Of a stretch of 18,455 nucleotides of DNA, positions 8,296 to 15,536 are shown piece after piece (the first letter of the stretch is position 1; every line of letters begins with the position of its first letter). The DNA is from UBA6183 sp964545895 (GTDB lineage Bacteria > Bacteroidota > Bacteroidia > UKL13-3), in NCBI GenBank assembly GCA_964545895.1, contig CAZJHS010000058.1, positions 1-18,455 of the forward strand, in the 5' to 3' direction. Under the pieces are notes generated by a model. That model made no database searches. It had not been told where the DNA came from and worked only from the letters and a program-made list of their open reading frames with translations. Position numbers and translations under genes: made by a program.

Positions 8296-9641
8296 TAATA
8301 AACTCCAGTGTAGTTATGTGGGGTAATTTTCTTCAATTCTGTTTTTAACTTGGCAGTAATTTTTAATTTATCGACAAAAGCATGTAAGCTCTTTTGATTA
8401 ACTTTCGTATTGGTGCGTGTTAAATCCTTTAAAGCTTCGTATGGTTTTGGATACCCTTCTCTGCGTAATACAGTTTGAATAGCCTCTGCACATACTGCCC
8501 AATTTTCTTCTAAATCGTTTGATAAGGCTTTTTCGTTTAGCAACAATTTACCTAACCCTTTTAATATGCTGTTGTATGCAATTAAAGTATGCGCTAACGG
8601 CACACCAACATTACGTAGCACAGTTGAGTCGGTTAAATCGCGTTGCAAGCGTGATATTGGCAACTTAGCCGAAAGATGTTCGAACAAAGCATTTGCTATG
8701 CCTAAGTTACCTTCGGCATTTTCAAAATCAATTGGATTAACCTTGTGTGGCATAGCCGATGAACCGACTTCGCCTTTTTTAAGCTGCTGTTTAAAATACT
8801 CCATCGATATGTATTGCCAAAAATCGCGGCTCATATCAACCAAAATAGTATTGATGCGTTTGTAAGCATCAAACATAGCAGCTAAATTATCGTAATGCTC
8901 AATTTGTGTAGTGTACTGGCTGCGCGATAAACCTAATCCATCTAAAAACTTATTACTAAAATCAACCCAATTTACTTTACCGTATGCTACGTGGTGCGCA
9001 TTAAAATTACCTGTTGCACCACCAAACTTAGCGCTGTATGGTATTTGCTTTAATTGTTTTAATTGATTTTCGATACGCTCTACAAACACCATAATTTCTT
9101 TACCTAATTTGGTAGGCGAAGCCGGTTGTCCGTGGGTGTGAGCAAGCATAGGAATGTTTTTCCAATCTTTAGCCAATGCCTTCAGTTTTTTAACCAACTC
9201 TTCTAAAGTTGGTAGCATGGTTTGCACATTAGCATCCATTAAACTTAAAGGTATAGCAGTATTGTTTATGTCTTGAGAGGTTAAACCAAAATGCACAAAC
9301 TCGCTAATATCAGTAAAACCCAAAGTAGCCATTTTTTCCTTTATTAAGTACTCAACAGCTTTTACATCGTGGTTGGTGGTTTTCTCAATCTCTTTTACTC
9401 GTAAAGCATCTGCTTCGCTAAAGTTGTTATAAATATCGCGTAAGGCCTGTTTATCGGCTACGCTAATTTTGCCTTGCATTTGGGGCAATGGCAACTCGGC
9501 TAATGCAATAAAATATTCAATCTCAATTAAAACGCGGTACTGAATAAGCGCAAATTCGCTAAAGTATAATCCTAACTTTTCGGTTTGTTTGCGGTAACGA
9601 CCGTCAACTGGGGATATGGCAGTAAGTGTTGTAAATTCCAT
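8295..9641 (-). CDS. purB: Adenylosuccinate lyase
   Basis: A cytosolic purine-synthesis enzyme that splits fumarate from SAICAR (giving AICAR) and from adenylosuccinate (giving AMP). The ATG at 9641 is chosen: MEFTTLTAISPVDGRY is the usual family start, and the six codons upstream look like leader. This gives 448 residues, close to the 456 of the E. coli-type enzyme. Visible features are TTNHDVKAVEY (about 88-98), TSQDINNTA (121-129), AHTHGQPASPTKLGKE with the catalytic-region histidines (167-182), and the fumarase/lyase signature GSSAMPHKVNPIDFE (293-307), whose serine is the expected catalytic base. RLQRDLTDST follows. The exonuclease gene begins inside its stop codon. A TAnnTTTG-like box (9646-9653) is too close to the start to be a convincing promoter. 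Confidence 0.95.
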   Translation of the reverse strand: MEFTTLTAISPVDGRYRKQTEKLGLYFSEFALIQYRVLIEIEYFIALAELPLPQMQGKISVADKQALRDIYNNFSEADALRVKEIEKTTNHDVKAVEYLIKEKMATLGFTDISEFVHFGLTSQDINNTAIPLSLMDANVQTMLPTLEELVKKLKALAKDWKNIPMLAHTHGQPASPTKLGKEIMVFVERIENQLKQLKQIPYSAKFGGATGNFNAHHVAYGKVNWVDFSNKFLDGLGLSRSQYTTQIEHYDNLAAMFDAYKRINTILVDMSRDFWQYISMEYFKQQLKKGEVGSSAMPHKVNPIDFENAEGNLGIANALFEHLSAKLPISRLQRDLTDSTVLRNVGVPLAHTLIAYNSILKGLGKLLLNEKALSNDLEENWAVCAEAIQTVLRREGYPKPYEALKDLTRTNTKVNQKSLHAFVDKLKITAKLKTELKKITPHNYTGVY

Positions 9642-9742
9642 GGCGCAAAAATAACTCATCCAAATTATTATTATGGTTTATTTTTAAACACTTTACACGC
9701 AAGGGTATTGCCGTTTATATTGCTTTTATTCCTATTACTTAG

Positions 9743-9774
9743 TTGCTGTGTAACCTTATCAAAATATACCTTTA
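9743..9774 (+). promoter_or_regulatory. Weak candidate promoter for sppA
   Basis: TACCTTTA at 9767-9774 differs from TAnnTTTG in one base, and a TTG at 9743-9745 lies 21 bp upstream, slightly more than usual. An overlapping TTACTTTG (9772-9779) is an equally imperfect alternative. The sppA start is 53 bp beyond. The rest of the 186-bp spacer between purB and sppA shows nothing else. Confidence 0.3.
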
Positions 9775-9827
9775 CTTTGCAGCATTAAACAACACATTTG
9801 TACTTAAAACCATAAAACTTATAATAA

Positions 9828-11594
9828 ATGAAACAGTTTTTTAAATTTATGTTTGCCACCATTGCCGGTGTATTTATATCAGGCATTTTGCTTGTGGTAT
9901 TTTTTACGGTGGTAATTGGTGGCATTATTTCATCAGCTCAAAGCGAAGAAAAAGTAACCTTGGAAGCTAATAGTATTTTAGAGCTAAAGCTTGACCAAGT
10001 AATTGACGAAAGAACAAGTAAAAACCCTTTTGAGCAGTTTAACTTTAGCACGTTTGAGAGCACCAAAACCAGTGGATTAAATGATATTTTAAAAGCCATT
10101 AATGAGGCTAAAACTAACACCAACATTAAAGGTATTTATTTAAACGTTTCAATATCGCCAAACAGCTATGCCAAGTTAGAAGCCATTAGAAATGCACTGA
10201 TTGATTTTAAAACCAGCAAAAAATTTATTGTGGCCTATGGCGAAATTATGGAAGAACACAGCTACTACATTGCCAGTATTGCTGATGAAATTTATTTAAA
10301 TCCTGCGGGCGAGTTATTGATTGATGGCTTTAGCAATAATACCCCTTACCTTAAAGGTTTGTTTGATAAGTTAGGACTTGAACCACAACTTATTCGTCAT
10401 GGCAAATACAAAGCCGCAGGCGAGCCTTTAATTAGCTACAACATGAGCGATGCCAACCGCCAGCAAATTGAAGCATACATGGGTAGCATGTACACTAATT
10501 TTGTGAATGATATTGCCGCAGCACGCAAAAAAACACCCGAACAAATTAGGCAAATGGCCGATGAGTTAATGTTGCAAAGCCCCGAAGATGCTAAACGATT
10601 AGGCATGATTACCGATGTACTTTTTGAAGATGAAGTACAAGAGAAATTAGCTAAAAAAACAGCTACAGATTTTAAAGATATAAAATTTGTAAGTGCACAT
10701 GATGTGGCCGAAAATGCGAGCAGCACAGCTTATAGTGTAAAAGAAAAAATTGCAGTAATTTACTGTGTTGGCGATATTGTAAGTGGCAAAGGCGATAAAG
10801 AAACCATGGGCTCAACAACCATTGTTGAAAGTTTACGCAAAGCTAAAGCCGATAGCAACATAAAAGCTGTTGTATTGCGCATTAACTCCCCAGGTGGAAG
10901 TGCCATGGCTAGTGATGTAATTTGGCGCGAAGTTATACTTACCCAAAAAGCCAAACCCGTAATTGTTTCTATGGGCGATGTGGCTGCTAGTGGTGGATAT
11001 TATATTGCTGCACCAGCTGATGTTATTGTTGCACAAAAAAATACAGTAACAGGCAGCATTGGGGTTTTTGCCATGTTGCTTAATGCCCAAAAACTTTTAA
11101 AAGATAAGTTAGGCGTAAATGTAGAAACGGTAAAGTTTGGCAAATATGCTGATATGGGCACCGCTAACAGACCACTTACTGCTGCAGAACAAGCTATTTT
11201 ACAACGCTACATTGATAGAATTTATAATGACTTTATTAGTAAAGTTGCAACAGGACGCAAACTAACTACCGAACATGTAGATAGTATTGCACAAGGTCGT
11301 GTGTGGAGTGGTACTGATGCTAAAAAAATTGGTTTGATTGATGAGTTTGGTGGATTGGATAAAGCCATTGAAATAGCAGCTAAAAAAGTAAACTTAAAAG
11401 AATATCGCATAACTAACTTACCTGAGCAAAAAGAGCCTTTCGAACAATTCTTTTCAAGCATGAATGAGCAAGCTTCAACCTATTGGGCACAACAACAATT
11501 TGGACAACAATACGAGTGGTATAAAAACATTAAGCAAGCCATAAAATATGAAGGTGTGCAAATGCGATTACCTATTCAATTAGACATTCAATAA
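9828..11594 (+). CDS. sppA: Signal peptide peptidase SppA, 67K type
   Basis: An inner-membrane serine protease that degrades leftover signal peptides. It has 588 residues, the double-domain length of the E. coli-type enzyme. One membrane segment lies at about residues 8-34 (MFATIAGVFISGILLVV), with the catalytic part facing the periplasm. The Ser/Lys dyad is intact: K195 in GKYKAAGEP of the N-terminal repeat, and S388 in GDVAASGGYYIAAPAD of the C-terminal repeat. NSPGGSAMASD (353-363) and TGSIGVF (408-414) are further family motifs. The N-terminal repeat lacks a matching serine, as expected, since dyad residues are split between halves. It is monocistronic, with a strong terminator after the stop. 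Confidence 0.95.
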   Translation: MKQFFKFMFATIAGVFISGILLVVFFTVVIGGIISSAQSEEKVTLEANSILELKLDQVIDERTSKNPFEQFNFSTFESTKTSGLNDILKAINEAKTNTNIKGIYLNVSISPNSYAKLEAIRNALIDFKTSKKFIVAYGEIMEEHSYYIASIADEIYLNPAGELLIDGFSNNTPYLKGLFDKLGLEPQLIRHGKYKAAGEPLISYNMSDANRQQIEAYMGSMYTNFVNDIAAARKKTPEQIRQMADELMLQSPEDAKRLGMITDVLFEDEVQEKLAKKTATDFKDIKFVSAHDVAENASSTAYSVKEKIAVIYCVGDIVSGKGDKETMGSTTIVESLRKAKADSNIKAVVLRINSPGGSAMASDVIWREVILTQKAKPVIVSMGDVAASGGYYIAAPADVIVAQKNTVTGSIGVFAMLLNAQKLLKDKLGVNVETVKFGKYADMGTANRPLTAAEQAILQRYIDRIYNDFISKVATGRKLTTEHVDSIAQGRVWSGTDAKKIGLIDEFGGLDKAIEIAAKKVNLKEYRITNLPEQKEPFEQFFSSMNEQASTYWAQQQFGQQYEWYKNIKQAIKYEGVQMRLPIQLDIQ

Positions 11595-11600
11595 CAACTT

Positions 11601-11630
11601 AAAACCCAGCTTAGGCTGGGTTTTGTTTTT
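11601..11630 (+). terminator. Rho-independent terminator of sppA
   Basis: A 10-bp stem (AAAACCCAGC at 11601-11610 with 11615-11624) closes the tetraloop TTAG and is followed by GTTTTTT. It starts 6 bp after the sppA stop. Confidence 0.9.
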
Positions 11631-11683
11631 TAGCTTTTTTTTATGATTTTTACCTTAAACTAATCATATCAAACATACCTCCT

Positions 11684-12058
11684 ATGTTAAACCCTACAGC
11701 TAAAAAAAATTGCTTGCATTGCAGCAAAGAGTTACAAGGCCGCGTTGATAAAAAGTTTTGTGACGACCAATGCCGAACAGCCTACAACAATCAGTTTAAT
11801 GCAATACCCGATATTGTTAAAGACATCAATCAAACCCTAAAACGTAATCGTAAAATATTGGAAGAACTTACCCCTGCCGATACCGGAAAAACAAGGGTAA
11901 CGTTACAGAAACTAATTGATAAAGGATTTAATTTTAGCTATCATACCAATACGTATTTAACCAAAGCCGGAGCGTTGTATGTATTTTGTTATGATTATGG
12001 ATATTTAAAACTTGACGACCAATTTTACATGTTGGTTAAACGTCAGCAAAACGATTAA
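11684..12058 (+). CDS. Small zinc-ribbon protein (DUF2116-like)
   Basis: 124 residues. The N-terminus holds four cysteines in a zinc-ribbon spacing: C10, C13, C26 and C30 (NCLHCSKEL, then KKFCDDQCRTAYNNQ). This looks like the DUF2116/treble-clef type found in many small Bacteroidota proteins. The rest is soluble, with a basic helical stretch (INQTLKRNRKILEEL, 48-62) and a beta-rich end (ALYVFCYDYGYLKLDDQFYMLVKR). Nucleic-acid or protein binding is plausible for such ribbons, but no function can be assigned. It is monocistronic, 89 bp after sppA with a terminator between, and its stop is 3 bp from the convergent methyltransferase stop with no hairpin between them. No clear promoter box was found upstream. 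Confidence 0.75.
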   Translation: MLNPTAKKNCLHCSKELQGRVDKKFCDDQCRTAYNNQFNAIPDIVKDINQTLKRNRKILEELTPADTGKTRVTLQKLIDKGFNFSYHTNTYLTKAGALYVFCYDYGYLKLDDQFYMLVKRQQND

Positions 12059-12061
12059 AAA

Positions 12062-13267
12062 CTACATTTTACTGCAGTGCCAAAACAACTTTTGTTTGGC
12101 GGCATTGGTGGTAAAAAATAAATAGTCTTCGCCACCATCATTTAGTTTAAATACCTTCCGTATCTCATCAACAGTAGTAACAAAATTTCTGGCCGAAACA
12201 TTGGCTTTTGCTAAATTAATTTGTTTAATGTATTTACTAAATGCTGATTTACTAAAAACATTGTGATGGATGATTTTAAAACCGCGTCCGCAATAATTTA
12301 AGTTTGCATTTTGGCTTAGCATATAATGACTATTTTTTGCCACCAATTGCATATTACAGGCTTGAGCCAAACTAGTCGATAAACCTGCTTTAATGACCAT
12401 GTTTGATGGCTCGTAAAAGTAATTAAAGTTTATTTCGCTGTTAGCGTTTATTTCATTTTGCTGCAGCGATGAGAACTCAAACTCTACATTACCTAAAGCA
12501 TCAACTTGTACTGCTTTTATCTCGGTTTTTGAGGCTTCTTTATCAAGCAAAACAAGCACTTCTTTCACTTCGTTTTTAATACCAACAACTTGTATTTGCG
12601 CCACGTGGGGCAAGGTTTGCTGTATATAACTTAAATCAACCATGGGTGATAATTTAAGCAATATTTGAGTACTGTTTTTTAATAACTCAGGAATTAAAGC
12701 AAGTACATCAGGACTGGAATCTTTTAGTGTATATACTTTTTGGTTATTGGCCGTTCTTCTATCGGCATCAATATAAACCACATCTAATGTTTGGTTAAAG
12801 TTGGCTAAAAAATCTTCGGCAAAAGCATCAACCCGAGTAATATTTGTAATGCCTAATTTTTTAAAGTTATATCTAACCAATACATTTAACTCCGCATCTG
12901 CATCAACCCCAATAACTTTTTTAAATACTTGGGCAAAAGCGGCATCATCAACACCAAGTCCAGCGCTTAAATCAACTAAAGTATCTCCGCTAATTAAACT
13001 TGCTTTGTAGGTAGCCAAAGGCTGCGAACTACATTGTTCAAAGCTTTTAGTTGTAAACAAGCATCCCGCGTTTTGCCAAATTGATAGTTTTTTTTGAGCC
13101 TTATCAAATAAATTAATTTGCTCCATAACCAAAGGCCATACCTTGGGATAAGTAGCTTTAACATAAGCAACTAACTTGTTTGATGTGTAGCTTTTTGTGA
13201 ACTCAATAACATTTTTAATGTTAAATTCATTTAGTGAATCCTCAATATTTGCATAATTTTGTGGCAT
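12062..13267 (-). CDS. Class I SAM-dependent methyltransferase with C-terminal THUMP-like domain
   Basis: 401 residues from the ATG at 13265-13267; three further codons upstream would need a TTG start. The order matches the Bacteroidota family related to PG_1098: an N-terminal helical region, a Rossmann methyltransferase domain with the SAM motif VDLSAGLGVDDAAFA (about 98-112), the acidic loop GVDADAELN (120-128), motif IV YIDADRR (165-171) and LLKLSPMVDL (203-212), then a ferredoxin-like part with YEPSNMVIKAGLS (285-297) and a THUMP-like end (SARNFVTTVDEIRKVFKL). THUMP domains suggest an RNA substrate, but the target is unknown. Family members I recall have DPSRR or DPARR where this one has DADRR. 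No promoter box is seen. The start codon overlaps the upstream in-frame ATG of the divergent lipoprotein ORF. Confidence 0.82.
   Translation of the reverse strand: MPQNYANIEDSLNEFNIKNVIEFTKSYTSNKLVAYVKATYPKVWPLVMEQINLFDKAQKKLSIWQNAGCLFTTKSFEQCSSQPLATYKASLISGDTLVDLSAGLGVDDAAFAQVFKKVIGVDADAELNVLVRYNFKKLGITNITRVDAFAEDFLANFNQTLDVVYIDADRRTANNQKVYTLKDSSPDVLALIPELLKNSTQILLKLSPMVDLSYIQQTLPHVAQIQVVGIKNEVKEVLVLLDKEASKTEIKAVQVDALGNVEFEFSSLQQNEINANSEINFNYFYEPSNMVIKAGLSTSLAQACNMQLVAKNSHYMLSQNANLNYCGRGFKIIHHNVFSKSAFSKYIKQINLAKANVSARNFVTTVDEIRKVFKLNDGGEDYLFFTTNAAKQKLFWHCSKM
13254..13261 (+). promoter_or_regulatory. Candidate -7 box for the small lipoprotein gene
   Basis: TAATTTTG is an exact TAnnTTTG match, 25 bp before the ATG at 13287. 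Transcription would start near 13268, past the earlier in-frame ATG at 13266, which supports the later start. No TTG is found at -33. The box sits within the first codons of the divergent methyltransferase gene. Confidence 0.45.
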
Positions 13268-13286
13268 GAAAAACAATATAAGCTAT

Positions 13287-13397
13287 ATGAAAAAAGGCAT
13301 TTTAATTTTAGCATTAGCGTTTGCAGCGGTAACATTTACCTCATGCAAAGGAAGCTGTCCTAAGTACAGTATCGATTGGATTAGTTTGTTTCGTTAA
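13287..13397 (+). CDS. Small predicted lipoprotein, 36 aa
   Basis: Found by hand-translating the gap between the methyltransferase and OsmC genes. The product starts MKKGILILALAF, has a signal peptide of type II, and a lipobox TFTSC with the lipidated cysteine at residue 20. The mature part is only 17 residues (CKGSC, then PKYSIDWISLFR). All parts of a bacterial lipoprotein precursor are present, and an exact -7 box lies upstream. An in-frame ATG at 13266 would add seven residues ahead of the Lys pair and is less likely. Its last four bases overlap the 3' end of the convergent OsmC gene. Tiny lipoproteins with Cys-containing tails occur in this phylum, but I do not recognise a named family. 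Location would be the envelope; function is unknown. Confidence 0.65.
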   Translation: MKKGILILALAFAAVTFTSCKGSCPKYSIDWISLFR

Positions 13398-13795
13398 ACA
13401 TAACAAAAAGTAACATGTTGCTCAACATCTGGGTGTAACGAAAGTGCCACCGGACAAGTATGAGCAGCATGTTCCAATTGAGTTTTAAAATCTAATGCTG
13501 CAAGTGGCAGCGTAATTTCCACTTCAATTTTCCTAACTTTCCTAGGTGCTAAGTTCATCTTTTTTAGCACAGTAGCCTTAGTTCCATCAATATTTACCCC
13601 AAGTTTGTTTGCCTCAATGCCCATTATGGTAATCATACATTGAGCAAAAGCTGTTGCCAATAAATCTGTTGGCGAAAAAGCCTCCCCTTTCCCATTATTA
13701 TCAATAGGAGCATCGGTTATTATGCTATTTCCACTTGCCAAATGCTTGGCCGTGGTGCGTAAATTACCCAAATAAATTACCTCTGAAGTATGCAT
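13394..13795 (-). CDS. OsmC-family peroxiredoxin-like protein
   Basis: 133 residues from the ATG at 13795. A GTG at 13816 would add seven residues but lies upstream of the likely transcription start. OsmC/Ohr-family proteins are cytosolic thiol peroxidases that reduce organic hydroperoxides. The two redox cysteines are present: C53 in TAFAQCMITIMG and C114 in HTCPVALSLHP. Other family marks are ITDAPIDNNGKGEAFSPTDLLA (about 26-47), typical of the YhfA-like branch rather than classical Ohr, so the substrate is uncertain. It is transcribed divergently from the barrel-like protein/lipA pair across 36 bp, and has a complete candidate promoter. Its stop overlaps the end of the small lipoprotein gene. 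Confidence 0.88.
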   Translation of the reverse strand: MHTSEVIYLGNLRTTAKHLASGNSIITDAPIDNNGKGEAFSPTDLLATAFAQCMITIMGIEANKLGVNIDGTKATVLKKMNLAPRKVRKIEVEITLPLAALDFKTQLEHAAHTCPVALSLHPDVEQHVTFCYV

Positions 13796-13804
13796 TGTTT
13801 TTAT

Positions 13805-13812
13805 TACTTTTG
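13805..13812 (+). promoter_or_regulatory. Candidate -7 box for the barrel-like protein and lipA
   Basis: TACTTTTG matches TAnnTTTG exactly and ends 19 bp before the ATG at 13832. No clean TTG is present at -33, a region that lies inside the OsmC coding sequence. It sits next to the oppositely directed OsmC promoter. Confidence 0.5.
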
Positions 13813-13818
13813 ACACTT

Positions 13819-13849
13819 CAAATATAAACGCATGCGTGTTGTTGCCAAA
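13819..13849 (-). promoter_or_regulatory. Promoter of the OsmC-family gene
   Basis: On the minus strand, TTTG (13849-13846) is followed after 19 bp by TATATTTG (13826-13819), a full Bacteroidota -33/-7 pair. Transcription would begin near 13812, giving a leader of about 17 bases before the ATG at 13795. The -33 element lies inside the first codons of the divergent gene. Confidence 0.6.
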
Positions 13850-14593
13850 TTATGTGTGTTAGTTTTATGGCTAGTTAGCGAAAGCGCACTGGCACAAAAC
13901 GATTTAATTACAGAAACTTCGCTTTTGTACCGCAAGCGTTTGCAGTATGGTTTTCATTTAAATAGCTCTTCGCTAGGTGGTTTTAACTTTAAATACCAGT
14001 GGCAAAAAACGGCCAACATTAAAAATGGCTTTGATATAGATTTAGACCGCATACGCCACCCAAAAGAAACACGCGTATATGGTTTATCTGAAAACCCACG
14101 ACAGTATACTCCTGGTCGTATTAACATGGCATTTTTTTTACGTACTGGGTACGGACAAAATTTATTTATTACCAACCGTGATTATAAAAATGCAGTGTCT
14201 GTTCACTACAACTATTCTTTTGGTGCCACCACAGCTCTTTTAAAACCTATTTACATTGATGTTTTTAAGCGCTCAAACGATCCATTTGGACAGAGTTATG
14301 TGGCAACAGAAAGATACGACCCAGTAAAAGAACACACATCGCCACAAAGCATTTATGGCAATGCATCATTTACACGCGGATTTGGAGAATTAGAGGCGAG
14401 ATTTGGTGGCTATTTTAAAAACAGCATTTCGGTAGAGTGGGGAAATTACCCCGATGCTTACCAAACTTTTGAGGCTGGTTTTTGCGTTGATTTATTTCCA
14501 ACAGCATTACCTCTAATGGCTCCCGAATTAGCCAAAAACAAATCATTATTTTTTACATTATTCATTGGATTTTCATTAGGACAAAACAGATAA
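13832..14593 (+). CDS. Exported protein, probable outer-membrane beta-barrel, upstream of lipA
   Basis: 253 residues. The signal peptide is 1-21 (AKLCVLVLWLVSESALA, then QND). The mature part is rich in aromatic residues and alternating strands with short turns (LQYGFHLNSS, FNFKYQWQK, INMAFFLRTGYGQN, VSVHYNYSFGATT, LEARFGGYF, ISVEWGNY) and ends with an amphipathic strand (LFFTLFIGFSLGQNR). This is the usual look of a small outer-membrane barrel. I recognise it only as a conserved uncharacterised Bacteroidota type; no enzyme motif is present. The lipA start follows its stop after one base, so translation is likely coupled. A direct role in lipoate metabolism is not implied by the sequence. Confidence 0.75.
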   Translation: MRVVAKLCVLVLWLVSESALAQNDLITETSLLYRKRLQYGFHLNSSSLGGFNFKYQWQKTANIKNGFDIDLDRIRHPKETRVYGLSENPRQYTPGRINMAFFLRTGYGQNLFITNRDYKNAVSVHYNYSFGATTALLKPIYIDVFKRSNDPFGQSYVATERYDPVKEHTSPQSIYGNASFTRGFGELEARFGGYFKNSISVEWGNYPDAYQTFEAGFCVDLFPTALPLMAPELAKNKSLFFTLFIGFSLGQNR

Positions 14594-14594
14594 C

Positions 14595-15464
14595 ATGATA
14601 GAATTACCAACATTAGCAGAGGAGCGCGTAAAAAAACCATCGTGGCTTAAAGTAAAGCTACCTACTGGCGAAAATTACCGCAACGTTAGAAAGATTGTTG
14701 ACGAATATAAATTACACACCATTTGCGAGAGTGGCAGTTGCCCTAATATGGGCGAATGCTGGGGCGCTGGTACTGCAACCTTTATGATTTTAGGTAATGT
14801 TTGTACCCGCAGCTGTAGCTTTTGTGCTGTGGCTACTGGCCGAAATAATGAGTACGATTTAAGTGAGCCTTTGCGCGTGGCTGAGGCTATTAAATTAATG
14901 GGTGTAAAACACGCAGTACTTACCTCGGTTAACCGCGATGAGTTAAAAGATAAAGGAGCTAAAGTGTGGGCCGATACGATACGCTTAGTTAAGGAGTTAA
15001 ACCCGGGCACTACAATAGAAACTTTGATTCCAGATTTCTTATCAAAATGGGATTTATTGTACCAAGTAATTGACGAAAAACCAGAAGTGGTTTCGCACAA
15101 TATGGAAACGGTTAAACGCTTATACCGCAAGGTACGTCCGCAAGCTAAATACGAACGCAGCTTAGAGCAAATATTAAAAACTAAAGAACGCGGACGCAGA
15201 ACAAAATCGGGTGTAATGCTTGGACTTGGCGAAACCAAAGAAGAGGTGTTAGAGGTATTACAAGATTTAGCTAATTGGGGTTGTGATGTAGTAACCTTAG
15301 GGCAATACTTACAACCAACTAAAATGCACTTAAATGTAGAGCGTTTTGTTACTCCAGAGGAGTTTGATTTTTATAAAGAAGAAGGCTTAAAAATGGGCAT
15401 TAAATATGTAGAGTCTGGAGCATTAGTGCGTTCATCGTACCATGCCGAAAAACATGTTTTTTAA
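14595..15464 (+). CDS. lipA: Lipoyl synthase (radical SAM)
   Basis: A cytosolic radical-SAM enzyme that inserts two sulfurs into protein-bound octanoyl groups to make the lipoyl cofactor of pyruvate and 2-oxoglutarate dehydrogenases and glycine cleavage H protein. It has 289 residues, a normal length. The auxiliary 4Fe-4S cluster cysteines are C44, C49 and C55 (CESGSCPNMGEC), and the radical-SAM cluster cysteines are C70, C74 and C77 (CTRSCSFC). The C-terminal RSSYHAE (279-285) supplies the serine ligand of the auxiliary cluster. VTLGQYLQPTK is also conserved. All key residues are intact. It is the second gene after the barrel-like protein and has a strong terminator. No lipB is next to it. 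Confidence 0.97.
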   Translation: MIELPTLAEERVKKPSWLKVKLPTGENYRNVRKIVDEYKLHTICESGSCPNMGECWGAGTATFMILGNVCTRSCSFCAVATGRNNEYDLSEPLRVAEAIKLMGVKHAVLTSVNRDELKDKGAKVWADTIRLVKELNPGTTIETLIPDFLSKWDLLYQVIDEKPEVVSHNMETVKRLYRKVRPQAKYERSLEQILKTKERGRRTKSGVMLGLGETKEEVLEVLQDLANWGCDVVTLGQYLQPTKMHLNVERFVTPEEFDFYKEEGLKMGIKYVESGALVRSSYHAEKHVF

Positions 15465-15481
15465 CTCATAATTACTTATAA

Positions 15482-15519
15482 AAAAAAGGCTTCTCTGCAA
15501 ATACAGAGAAGCCTTTTTT
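15482..15519. terminator. Bidirectional terminator between lipA and the DUF3298 gene
   Basis: A perfect 16-bp stem (AAAAAAGGCTTCTCTG at 15482-15497 with 15504-15519) closes the loop CAAATA. A-run and T-run flanks serve both converging transcripts. Confidence 0.93.
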
Positions 15520-15536
15520 GTTTACCCAAAATGCCA

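Noticed and set aside
9646..9653. TATTTTTG on the minus strand as a purB promoter
   Set aside because: It ends 4 bp before the chosen ATG, so transcription would start at or inside the coding region, and no -33 partner is present.
9585..9788. 67-codon plus-strand frame over the purB start
   Set aside because: Half lies opposite purB and the remainder is a Leu-rich translation of AT-rich spacer.
13796..13816. GTG start adding seven residues to the OsmC-family protein
   Set aside because: It lies at or above the transcription start implied by the best promoter, and the family normally begins near the later ATG.
14675..15238. A 187-codon minus-strand frame opposite lipA
   Set aside because: lipA is unmistakable with all cluster cysteines; the antisense product has no recognisable features.
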